Shown here: positions 23,761 to 35,260 of the stretch, piece by piece | Layout: every line of letters begins with the position of its first letter | Position numbering within the stretch: the stretch's first letter is position 1 | DNA from: Phocoena phocoena | Lineage: Eukaryota > Chordata > Mammalia > Artiodactyla > Phocoenidae | Length of the DNA stretch: 64,000 bases | Direction: 5' to 3' | Assembly: GCF_963924675.1 (NCBI RefSeq) | Contig: NC_089236.1 | Location: 60,597,306 to 60,661,305, forward strand | Translations under genes and position numbers: made by a program | The notes under the pieces: generated by a model | Seen by the model: only the letters and a program-made list of their open reading frames with translations | Database searches by the model: none | What the model was told of the DNA's origin: nothing

Positions 23761-25044
23761 CTACTTCACTGGGGATACATTTGGCAGAATTATTTATTTA
23801 TGTTAAATCTGGGATTTGGAAGGATGGTATGTATGGTTATTCAACAGTGAAAGGAACAGAGAAAAATATATGTATAATGTATATTTTTACATGTAATACA
23901 TATTGTTTAAATGTACATTTAAATATATAAAACAAATATTTACATAATTATTTTATAAATATATTTATATAACATAAATTTTAAATTTATAAAATGTATA
24001 TTACAGATTTATTTGTGTGTTTGTGTTTGTGTGTGTATGTGTATGTGTTTAAAGGGCTGATAAAAATCCAACTCCACAACTACTTTGGGAAAAAAAATTT
24101 TTTTTAAATCCTTTGTATTTAATATTACTGTAATTAAAGGGCCAACCACTATAACACAAATCAAAAAGGGAAAGCTCATTGTTCTCTGTCCCATCTAACT
24201 CCCAGCAGGCAGGGTATTGGCATAGGACCTAGGCTTAGAAAATTCAGTGTTTCTGGAGAGCGTAAAATTGAATTTGGAGTAGGTGACACATAGAAAGAAA
24301 TTATTAGAATTCATTAAAAGCAACTATAGCAGTGTTGCATGGCAAGTGCAATAGTGTGTGGCATTAGGTATTTCCAGCTATGATGTCCACCAGTATCTTC
24401 TGGTTAAAACATGGTTGTTGGATTGCTTTCTCTTCTTCCTCAGAAGTCACCTTGATTCTTACCCATTTTCCAGCTCCTGCTCCCATGATCCCATGCATCC
24501 TGATATTCTTCCATTAATTCAATATTAGTTTCTGTTGCATGCACACAAGACATTGGATTTATGCAAATTTGAACATTAACAGTATTCCCCCATTATCAAA
24601 TTCACATAGAGTAATGTAAGTTTAAACACTGTATCCTCCTTTCCTGGTACGATAAGGTATATGGGAGTTAAATTCAAAAGGCTTTAATCCTGAAGCTTTG
24701 TTTCATCAGTGATTGCAGCCTGAATTGTCTACTAAGGAAATGAGGCAGTTTATATAAAACCTCAAAATTGAAGTTCTTTAATACCAAGACTCTCAACAGC
24801 CCCAGCTTTTAAGTTCCAAATCAAAACTATCAAAGCATCACTCCACACCTATGATATTGAGAAAACTCAAGGAAGAATGACTAGAGCCGTTGTCTCAAAC
24901 AAAATGATGTTTTCAGAACCAGGGCATAGAACAATACGAAAGATGCTACTTTTATAAGAGTTGATAGTGGAGACTCAATGAAATCTCTGGCAAAAGCAGT
25001 AAGTAGAGGACTCCTGCGAGTTGGGAAAAGTTTTTGGCCTCAAG
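23761..25044. other. Spacer, nothing firmly recognised
   Basis: An impure TG-rich run is at 24,011-24,050. The 24,360-24,560 stretch is pyrimidine-rich and may be a degraded repeat that I cannot place. Confidence 0.45.
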
Positions 25045-25056
25045 AGTCTATGACAG

Positions 25057-25350
25057 GGCTTCCCTGGGTGTTGCAGTGGTTAAGAATCCACCTGCTAATG
25101 CGGGGGACATGGGTTCGAGCCCTGGTCCAGGAAGATCCCACATGCCACGGAGCAACTAAGCCTGTGTGCCACAACTGCTGAGCCCACGTGCCACAACTAC
25201 TGAAGCCTGCATGCCTAGAACCTGTGCTCCGCAACAAGAGAAACTACCGCAATGAGAATCCTGACCACCGCAACGAAGAGTAGCCCCTGCTCGCTGCTAC
25301 TAGAGAAAGCCTGTGCGCATCAATGAAGACCCAACACAGCCAAAAAAAAA
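25057..25350 (+). mobile_element. Long CHR-type SINE, sense
   Basis: Starts ggcttccctgggtgttgcag, has the B box ggttcgagccc at 25,112-25,122, and ends gaagacccaacacagcc plus a short A-tail. The target duplication agtctatgacag is perfect at 25,045-25,056 and 25,351-25,362. Unlike the copy near 20.5 kb, the A-tail abuts the duplication with no extra sequence. Confidence 0.97.
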
Positions 25351-25362
25351 AGTCTATGACAG

Positions 25363-26192
25363 TTTACTCAAGCCTGGGAAATTTAACTTACTGGGAGGTT
25401 GCAGTCAGTAAGTTAAGTGTGGAAGTTCACTTAATCATGTAAAGTGATTTAAAAAATTCTTCTGTGCATAGCAGTTCTCGTCATTTGATATGCTTACGGT
25501 TTCCTTAAAAGTTTTAGAAATGCGCAGTGATGAACTCTGCTCTTATTTGCCACTTTGCATATTTAGAACTTCTAAATTTCCACTTATATTTGAGCCTTTT
25601 GTTTTAGGCACTTCAATGCTAAATTGAGTGTGAATTCTGTCAGGTGACATTTTCTTTTCTCGCTCCACTATGCAGAGCAAATTGCATCTGTAGCAGCCAA
25701 CTCTCCATTCACAGAGTGCTTTTATTACATGTCTCAAATCCTGTATTTTCTTCTGTTTTTCTCCTTCCTCAGAGACCCAGTGCATTTTTAACCCTGTGCT
25801 ACAGTATCTGATCCCGTGAATTTTTGGAGTGGAGTTTCCTAGGTATGTAGTATTTATCTGATAGGGAAGGCCTCCCTTGAGCATTTGCATTTGATTCAGC
25901 ATGAGACTTCTTCATGCATTCTTGAAATGAAGCTGCTATTGATGATGCCTGCAGAACCTGGGCTCCCAAGGACCTAGTGAGAATCGCCACTTCTGCCAGA
26001 TGGTCTTCCCTGATACTTTGCCTTTCTGCAGATTTGATTATCCCAAGCCTTTAGAAACCTTTGGTGATTCAGGGTTTCAAAGAGTAGAAAGAGTCCCTTC
26101 TGCCATGAATTTTTCTGTGGTTGTAGAACACGCCTTCTGTGTTCCATTTTTCCTTTACCCTTTGTAGTTAGGGATAACTGAGTTTTAAAAAT
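25363..26192. other. Spacer with a 119-codon antisense ORF of unknown status
   Basis: The minus frame 25,543-25,902 and an overlapping 63-codon frame at 25,799-25,990 have mixed amino-acid composition rather than the simple bias of AT-rich noise. I do not recognise either. No splice sites, promoter or retrocopy hallmarks (poly(A), target duplication) are evident. Confidence 0.35.
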
Positions 26193-26201
26193 CTGTATCT
26201 C

Positions 26202-26556
26202 ATTTTTTTAAAAAATTAATTAATTTATTTTATTTTTTGGTTGCATTGGGTCTTCATTGCTGCACGCAGGCTTTCTCTAGTTGCGGCGAGCAGGGGCTAC
26301 TCTTCGTTGTGGTGAGCGGGCTTCTCGTTGTGGTGGCTTCTCATTGCAGAGCACAGGCTCTAGGCATGCGGGCTTCAGCAGTTGTGGCATGTGGGCTCAG
26401 TAATTGTGGCTCGTGGGCTCTAGAGTGCAGGCTCACTAGCTGTGACTCACGGGGTTAGTTGCTCCGTGGCATGTGGGATCTTCCCGGACCAGGGCTCGAA
26501 CCCGTGTCCCCTGCATTGGCAGGCAGATTCTTAACCACTGCACCACCAGGGAAGCC
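26202..26556 (-). mobile_element. Long CHR-type SINE, antisense
   Basis: The complement of gaagacccaatgcaacc lies near 26,240-26,256 and ccaccagggaagcc closes the right end. The target duplication ctgtatctc is at 26,193-26,201 and 26,557-26,565. Read in SINE orientation, the tail goes from aaattaattaa through a T6 run into A7, so a T-run sits just before the final A-tail. Confidence 0.95.
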
Positions 26557-26565
26557 CTGTATCTC

Positions 26566-27750
26566 CTCTTAAGTTGGCCACATTTTTATTTGCCTTGTTT
26601 GCTGGATTGAATTGCAATACCTTTATTACTGTTCCCTTCAGACTGTTTTGTGGTCCAGAGATTTATTATTTTTTTTTAAACGAAGCAATTTTGTTTTCCT
26701 ATCCTACGGGGCTTGGATTGGATTTAACCTATTTTGTCCTCTGTTCTGTACCTTAGTGTTTCTCTTCCTGTAATTCTCTAACATATTCTAAGCAGGAGCT
26801 CTAGGGACAGAAGGAATAACTATATCACCATGTAGCAGTAACTGTGTCACCTTGTAACTGATACAATAAAGTCAGAAATATTGTACATACATTTTCCTGG
26901 TATTTCATCCCAATCAGTTTTCCTCTTTTTATCCTGTAATCATCTAATGTTTTAAATGTTATTATGGACTATTATTATGGATTATACATCAGAAGCTTTC
27001 AGAGAGTTCTTTTCAATAATTTCCTGGAATCCAGACCATCTTTGAGGAAATCAATCAAACTTTTTTTTCTTTGAATTATTGCCTCTCTTCTTCTGTTAGG
27101 TGTACTCAGGTATTAATCACTGTTATAACCCAATAAAAGAAAAATTCTCCTCTTTTTCAAGTCTCATTTCCTGAACATAGAAATTATAAATTTCCTGAAC
27201 ATATAAATTGTTGTTACATGCAAAAATGTAATTACTATCGATGGAAACATACTTCTTAAAAATTTTAGAGCAATCCATTTTTGTGTCTAGCCTCCTCTTA
27301 TAGCTTAACGTATCTGAAATAAAATTTTAAATGTATTTTCTGATAACAATGCTTTTAATATCTCAAATACATGTAGTTAGATTCTTCTTGTTTATTATTT
27401 TATTCATCTATCAGTAAGTAAGACTTCTATTCCATGTTTTTTGTATCTATATTTTTTTATTGTGACCATATATGACCTTAAAAAAATGTTTGGGGTCATG
27501 TTTTAAGTAACTGTCTTCTGATGGGTTTTGCATTACTTCTACTAGGTACCTGAAAGCAGTAACAGTCCTGGACCAAATTAAGTAAACCATCTGTCTATAG
27601 CTCTAGTGGTTAAAAGTTATGATGAATTCTGGATTTAGATTTCCATGGGAATTCAACTTGTGCTAACAGTTTATCAGGGAATGGGGAGAATTACTTTTGT
27701 TTTTATTTTTACCCAAAGCCAAATCTGACACCAGCAGTTCCGTAGCAGCT
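26566..27750. other. Spacer, nothing recognised
   Basis: A plus-strand AATAAA occurs in gatacaataaagtcag near 26,865, but no transcript structure can be tied to it. Confidence 0.5.
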
Positions 27751-27892
27751 GCTTCTCTTCCTCCTTCTCCTCCTCCCCCATCTCTATCCTCCCCTTCCCC
27801 TCCCCCTCCCATCCTTATCCTCCCCTCCTCCCCCCTCCCCCATCCTTATCCTCCCCTTCCCCTCCCCCATCCTTATCCTCCCCATCCTTATC
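27751..27892. repeat. C-rich minisatellite, G-quadruplex-prone on minus strand
   Basis: Units of about 27-31 bp built from atccttatcctcccc followed by ttcccctccccc repeat from about 27,781, ending in two short partial units at 27,869-27,892. A less regular CTCC-rich lead-in starts at 27,751. The minus strand therefore holds many runs of four or more G. It abuts the 3' limit of the antisense L1 at 27,893. Confidence 0.9.
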
Positions 27893-29663
27893 GATTCATC
27901 ATTTGATGAACATTTGAGTTGCTTCTACTTTTACCACTATTATGAATAATGTTGCTATAAATATTTATTCACTAGTGTTTGTGTGAACATGGTTTCAGTT
28001 CTCATTGGTAGTATATATAAAATTGGAATTTCTGGGTCACATGGTAACTCTGTGTTTAACTTTTGAAGGAACTGCCAAACTGTTTTATAAAGTCAGTGCA
28101 CCATTTTACATTCCCAGCAGAAATGTATGATAGTTTCAGTTTTTCTGCATCCTCACCAACACTTGTTAGTTTCATTGTTATTATTCATTATTATTATTAT
28201 TGTTGTTATGCTAGTGGGTGTGAACTGGTATCTCATTGTGGTTTTGATTTGCGTCTCCTCATGTTCAGTGAATTAGAGCATCTTTTCAAATTCCTGTTGG
28301 TCTATTATATATTTTTAGAGAAGTGTTTATTTAAATGAATTATTTAATTGGATTATATTTTTATTGTAGACTTATAGGAGTTCTTTATATATTCTTATAT
28401 TCTGAATACAGGACCCTATCACTTAGATAAATTGTAAATATTTCTCCTTAATTTCATTCAACTTTCTAAGGGCATTTTATTAAAAAAATATTTTAAAAAG
28501 GTCTTTCAACTTCTTGCTAGTGTCTTTCAATGTAGTTTTTTTTTTCTTCCCTACTTGTAACTTTGGTATCATGTTTAAGAAGCTGTTACCTAATCCTAGA
28601 TCATGAAGATTAAATCTGCATTTGCATCTAGGAATGTTATAATTTTTGTACTTACATTTAGTTCTTTGATAAATTTTGCGTTAATTTTTGTATTTGTGTG
28701 AGGTACAGATCCAACTTCAGGAGTTTGCATGTGGAATTCTAGGTATCCAAGTAACATTTGTTGAAAAGACTGTTCTTTCTGCAACTGAATGTAACCTTTG
28801 TTAAAAATCAATTCACTATTGGAATACAGGTTTACTTTTGTACTCTCAATTATATTCCATTGATCTGTATGTCTGTCCTTATGCCACTACAGTACTGTTT
28901 TGATTACTATAGCATTGTAGTATATTTTGAAATTGAGAAGTGTGAGTCCACCAACTTTATTCAGTTTTTTCAAGATGATTGGGATATTTTGGGTCCCTTG
29001 CAATTTCATATGAATTTGAGGAGCAGCTTGTTCACTTTTGTAAAAAAAGACAATTGGAATTTTGATAGAGATTGCATTGAATCTGTTTATCACTTTGAGG
29101 AGTATTGACATTTTAACAATATTAAGTCTTCCAGTTTATGAACATGAAGGCTCTTTCCATTTATTTAGATCTTATTAATACTTTTCAACAATATTTTGTA
29201 GGTTCAGTGTGCAAGTCATACACTTGCTTGGTTTATTCCTAAGCGGTTTCATTTTTGATGCTATTGGAAATGAAATAGTTTGCTTTCATTTTTGATTGTT
29301 CAGTGATTATGTATAGACATAAGCTGATTTTTGTATACTGATGATATATGTTGAAAATTTTATGAATTTGTTTATTAGTTCTAATAGTCTTTTTGTGGAT
29401 TCTTTGGGGATATATATCATAATCATGTCATCTGCAGATAGAAATGGTTTTACTTCTTCTTCTTCAATGTGGATACCTTTATTTCTTTTTCTTATCTGAT
29501 TGCTTTGGCTAGAACTTCCACTATAGTGTTAAACAGCAGTGGCACAAATGAGCTTACTTTTCTTGTTCCTTCTTAGGGGGAAAGCTTTCAGTCTTCTATT
29601 GAGTTTGATATTAATTATGGGTTTTCTATCATGTTGAGGAAGTTTCCTTCTGTTCCTCATTTG
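27893..29663 (-). mobile_element. Old L1 ORF2 fragment, antisense (about 1.8 kb)
   Basis: The plus strand reads as antisense ORF2: catttgagttgcttctactt, ggaatttctgggtcacatgg, ctgcatcctcaccaacactt, ccattgatctgtatgtctgt, gtcatctgcagatagaaatg and ggctagaacttccactatag. It covers the reverse-transcriptase to C-terminal part, with frames destroyed. The 116-codon plus frame at 28,758-29,108 is antisense noise. The 3' UTR is missing; the element stops at the minisatellite. Confidence 0.88.
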
Positions 29664-32600
29664 GCCACTTTTGGGTGGTGCCAGCATATTGTACAGAGCC
29701 ATATATAATAGCCACAGGCTTCCCACTGATAACTTTGAGTAAGACAGCTTTTTGTGTAGCTAAAGGCAATTCATAATGATAAATACAAATGCAAACATGA
29801 ATGAAAGACTTTCCCAGAAACTAGTGAGTTAGTGTGTTGGTCTTTCATAGGGAATAAGGATGGAACAATGCAGTATACACTATAAATGATAAAGGCAAAT
29901 ATCTGGTTAGTAATCACAAGATTACATTAAATAGCACATAACAAAGTTCGAAGAAGCCAATTTTAAAGAAAAGATTTTCAGTCAAGATCAGTAAAATCAT
30001 ATTTTTATTTGTTATATGATATTCTTCATATAATGAGTGATTTGAGAAAATTTAGTCCATGGTGCCTGGGATTTATTTTTGCATATGTGTTTTATATATT
30101 GTTATGCTTGTATTCAACATATTATTTTATAACTTTGCTATTTTAATATTATTTTGCCTAGTCTACCTCTGTCCATACTATGAATGAGGGTGATATAGTA
30201 AGTGAAATGGACTACAATGAAAATTGTTTTGGAAATAACATTATAATTGATGATAGTTACATTCCCATAACATAATGTTTGTATGCAGCTGCTGAGTATA
30301 ATAGCAAGTTGGACAGATTCCTTGTCATCCCACACATTTCAATCCTTTTAGAAAATAAATGGCAATGATATTTTCTGTTCTTTAGAAACAGAAAATAGCA
30401 ATGCTGCATGTCAAATAACAATTTTCTTTAATCAACATTGCAACGTGAGGGGAAAAAAGCTGGTAAAAAGATCAACGAATAACATCCAGTTAGAGAAAGT
30501 TGAAGTCCACAAATAATCTGTTCAATGAGTGTCCTTGAGTAAATTTACTTTACAAGTATTTGTAGGACAGAAATAGAATTGATATTTCAGAATTATCATA
30601 TAATTCTGGCATTTAAAATATAGCTGCACATTACTTCTGGCTTGAAATGAGCAGTTGCAATTGGGAGCATTTGAAAGCTATTTACAAGAACTCTGAGTTC
30701 TTTATGCAGTCATTTTTCTATAGCCAGACCCTACATGTAGACTCCCAGGAAAAGTGAGAGGCTTTCTATAAAGTCACCATGGTCATAGTTTTTAACATAC
30801 TGATCTTCTTTCATATGGATGTGTTTGCTATATAGCCACTATGGATAAAACATGCTGTAAAGAAATATAAAATATTTACTGATATATCGTCATTTAGCTT
30901 TTCCTACCTCTTTCTTTCTACTGTGCCTTCTCACAAACTACCCCATCCACATTTGCATATTTGATGAATGTGTGAATGAATGAATGGAAGATATGAATAG
31001 TATATTTAAGATCATGAGTATTATTTAATTCTTCTTCCGAATATATTTAAATTTCAGTGGGACACAAAATACTTGGCTTAATGAAAAGAATGGCCAATTG
31101 TGTTTACGGTAAAGTCATCATACAGAGTGAGGAATTATATTAGGAACATAACTCTCTTGCCCTCTCCATATTCCTTCAATCAAATACATAAACAGCTACT
31201 CTGTTGAGAGATGCTGTCTGTCCATGTGTACCAGATTATTTCCTCATTTCCATCTTCATGATTTTGTTGAACGTATAAGTATAAACTACAGTGTCTAGAA
31301 TTTTCTCTTAATTTAAATTATCTTTATCTTCAAATTAAGAAACGTAATTAACATAAAACACAAATATTGAATGGAAAATGATAACATGTTGTTTATTGAA
31401 GAGAGGAGAAATAAACCTTTTAATAAGGACCTAGACCATATAAGACAGTTTTACTATGGCATAGAAATATCATTACTATTACTAGGGATGGGTTATATTT
31501 TATTCCTTCTTTAAAGCTAATTATATAACTTTTAAATTTATTTTTTCCAAAATATTTGAAATACAATCAGATTTTTAGAATTGTAGGATTATATATTGCT
31601 CTATCTCATATCTTTTTTGATTAATTAAGGCATTCAAGTAAACATCTAATATGTATTTATTACTATTGGTAAGTTTCCTTAATTGGCCTGAAATATTTAT
31701 TTGATTAATGACTGATTATACACATACACACACATAATTTCAAATAGTTTAAAATTTTATTGCTCTCTTACACACCATCAGTGCCATGGTTTAAGACTGT
31801 CAGTTTAGGAATACTTGAACTATGTTTCCCAGTGTTCTCTTTTGTATATGATGCCAGGTTAGGTTTGGTCATGAGTGAAGTCTGCATGATACAGCAGCAG
31901 TCAGGAGGCTCTACTAACTATAACTAGTTAGAGTCTTTGAGGACTAGGTACAGAGCAGCCTGCCATCTTTTTGCTTCAACACATCATTTTTTCATTCCTA
32001 ACTGCAGGTCTTGCTGACCAGCAATGATTCAGGCCTACCACTAGATGTTTTGTAGCAAATTCACCAAGGGAATAGCGACAGAGTACCAACAGTCTCCATA
32101 GACTTCTACAATAGCCTTCTTCACATTTCTGTTCCAGCAGCTCCTTGCTGAAGACTTTCCTCTGATCCTTTTCAGAACTTTACATCCTTAGCACATCCCT
32201 CAATTGCATAAGATGCAATTTCAATTAAAAAAAATCTTATTTCATTTGTTATTCCATGAAACTCATAGTGTCCTGCTTCCCTGATCAAACTCTTGCAGAC
32301 AGAACCAAGAAATAAAGTGTAGGTTTGTTAACAATTTGGCTAACATTTATTGAATTTCATACACTGAGTGTGTCTGTTGAGGGAGAGAAGAGGTAGAAGA
32401 GTGAGTTACGCCTCCTAGAGCAAATATCTTAGAAGAGTGAATTTAGTTTTTACAATTCAGTAAAATTCTAAAAAATCCAGTCTGAGATTATCTGAAAGTT
32501 TCTACAAGATCTAATTTCTAGAATATTTAAATATTAAATACATCTGTAGACTAGCGTGTAGATCTGTACATGATCTAATGATCTAATGCCAATACAGTGC

Positions 32601-33484
32601 CTATTCTTGGTTAATCAGTAGAGTAGCTAGTTCAACTCTGGCCTATCCAGCAAGTTGATAGAAAAGCCCAGGAAAGCACCAACATCTAAAGACTTCTCTG
32701 AAAGCTTCCCTCAAAAGCTCAGGCAACAGGCTATTTCTGTATATATTTTCAGCTTTGTGGATCATACAGTTTTTCTTTAACTACTCAGTTTTGCCTTTGT
32801 AGCATGGAAAATGGCCATATACCATACCTAAACTGACGGCCTTGGCCAGATGTGGCTTACACAGACCCCTGCTCTAAATGATCATTGGAGAGGTTCAAAC
32901 TTTTTAGTCTTAAAGCCAACATTATAGATTTTTCATGAGTTTCAATTGTCTAACCATCTGGTGACAATTAAATACCTTAAAAGACTGTAGAGGCCAACAG
33001 AATGACGACATTTATAGAAAATGTAAAATAAACTAGGCTTTATTCTATGACTAATTATTGTTGATAATGTGATGGCTAATGCCTGAAATGATGCCTTCGA
33101 TTAGAATGGACACCTTAGAGGTGAAGAAAAAGGAAATGCATGACCAAAATCTATTACTCTTACATTAATCAACCAGAGACCAAAATTAACTTTAAAGATC
33201 TGAAGTTTTCCCACAAAGTATATTCAGCTAAGAAGACATAAAACACAAACTTCCAAATTAAGAAGTATATTCAGTGGTTACTGGCATCCCAAGGAAAAAC
33301 AAATCAGTCACTACAGTTTTATGATTCCATTCACCTGTTATTTGAATAAAACTTTCTGAAACTTATTTCAGGTAAAAATGCCAGGACAATATAGTGATTT
33401 CATTTCATTTATAGCAATGCACTGTTTATTGGCTTTACTTGCATGCATGCTATAAGTTTATTTTTGGTACTTGCAGCTGTTGAC
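29664..33484. other. Long AT-rich spacer, nothing firmly recognised
   Basis: A hairpin with 11-bp arms (tattttctgtt / aacagaaaata) lies at 30,369-30,397. The 31,770-32,220 stretch is less AT-rich and may be a degraded repeat. No exon or RNA gene was found. Confidence 0.5.
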
Positions 33485-33720
33485 TTTTCTTTTGTAAGAC
33501 TTAGTTTTTTAGAGTAGTTGTAGGTTCACAGCAGAATTGAGGGGATGGGACAGAGTTTTCCCATATGCTTGCTTCCCCCATACATGCACGCCTCCCCATT
33601 ATCAACATGCCCTACCAGCATTAATTACAACTGATTACCCTACGTTGACACATCATAAGCACCCAAAGTTTAGAGTTTGCATTTTCATTCACTCTTGGTG
33701 TTACACAGTTGACTTTTAAA
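33485..33720 (-). mobile_element. Old L1 3'-UTR fragment, antisense
   Basis: Diagnostic words are gttgtaggttcacagcagaa, ttgaggggatgggacagag, cattatcaacatgccctacc, cctacgttgacacatcataa and ttcactcttggtgttacac. They match the antisense 3' UTR of old L1M elements. Confidence 0.85.
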
Positions 33721-34903
33721 ATTTGAAGTTTTCATTTGGGATTCTGATTTGCTTTCCATTACGTTTGAATCATATTAACTTCGTGAATAGCCATTTGTCT
33801 AAGCTTTTTAAGTGTTAAATGACATAGAATGTCTACTCTTCATACTTATGTAGCAACCATACTGCAAATAACACTTTTAGGAGGAATTTAAAAGAGACTT
33901 TAGAGATTATGTATTTCAGGTTCCTGCATAATTTAAGAAATCTTTTTTTATAATACAACTTTAAGAAATAGCTATCTAGACTTCATTTGTAATATTTTAC
34001 ATATAGATAATTCTCTGTCTTTATTAATGAGAGAGAGACAGTGAGCAAGGGCCCTACTTTTTATATTATATTTTTCTGAGCTTCCTATTATTTCTATTTG
34101 TTTTCCTAGGTCTGTTCTTTAGAATAATATAATATTAATCTTATCCTATTTTTACAACTATCTATCTATCTCTGTCATATCATCTTTCAATCTGTGTATC
34201 ATCTACTGTAATTCCCATGACTAAAGATTCATTTCATGATGATTTTTACCATCCTAGTTCTTTTCTTTCTTTGATATTTTATATCTTTGGAAACGAACAT
34301 TTATAAATCCTTATGTATGTGAACAAACCTCTGCCTCTTTTCCTGAATGTTTTGAATGTATGTTCTTTAGAGATATGTACCTAGAATGAAATTAAACTGT
34401 CTAAGATATAAAAAGAATACTTGGTGTCATTTCTAGTAGTTTTGTCAATCACCTATGTCTTCCCTAAGAATATGATTTAATTTTTGATATTATTACTTTC
34501 TTAAACTCCTTAGCTTGTTTATGGCTAATACCCATGCAAGGTCCTTAATCTTGACGAAGATATCTGATTGTAAACTTAGGTTAAGAAACTAAGAAGTTGT
34601 TTTATACTTTTGATCAGTGATCACAGGCAAGGAATTGCAGAAAAAATTTTGGCTGCTTTTTTTTTTTTTTTTTAAATAAACCCAGAGGTTTCATGAAACT
34701 CCTACACTGCCAAGGTCCTTACAAGTCTTCTGTTATTTCTAGACTTATTTTTTTATAGTAATTGCCTTGCCATGTCTGCACTTGGATGTCACATAGTTGG
34801 CTTATTTTTGTAATGCAATTATTCCCGCATTTTTAAGGATCATTGGAAAATTGCTGGAATCACATGAATAAGCTGCACTTATTAAAGAATTATGTATGTT
34901 ACC
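33721..34903. other. AT-rich spacer, nothing recognised
   Basis: A T-run lies at 34,658-34,673. No feature beyond short simple-sequence patches. Confidence 0.5.
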
Positions 34904-35260
34904 TGCTATGGACTCAATGTTTGTATTCTCCAAACCCTACCCCCACAGTGTGATGGTATAAGGAGGTGTGGCCTTTGTGAGATAATTAGGATTGGATGAA
35001 GTCATGAGGATGGAGCTCTCATAAATGGAATTAGTGCCCTTGTAAGTCAGGAATGAGCTTGCTTTCTCTCTTTGCTCTTGGCCATACTTGAGGATAAGTA
35101 GGTAGTCTATAACCCAAGAGAATTCTCAGCAGAATCTGATCATGCTTGGCACCTTGATTTCAGACTTCCAGTCTCCAGAACTGTAAAAAATAAATTTCTG
35201 CCATTTATAATCCACCCAATTCATGATATTTTGTTATAGCAGCCCAAGCTCACCGTGGCA
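34904..35260 (+). mobile_element. MLT1-type LTR (ERVL-MaLR), sense
   Basis: Begins tgctatggactcaatgtttg and continues cagtgtgatggtataagga, ggaattagtgcccttgtaag, cagacttccagtctccagaa, a polyadenylation signal AATAAA at 35,189-35,194, and gatattttgttatagcagc. This order is the MLT1 LTR. No internal MaLR sequence follows, so it is solitary. The terminal CA is approximate and no flanking duplication was found. Confidence 0.9.

Noticed and set aside
27697..27906. Proline/serine-rich 69-codon ORF
   Set aside because: Translation of the C-rich minisatellite, with no flanking coding signal.
28758..29108. 116-codon plus-strand ORF
   Set aside because: Antisense of an old L1 ORF2; Phe/Ile-rich as expected.
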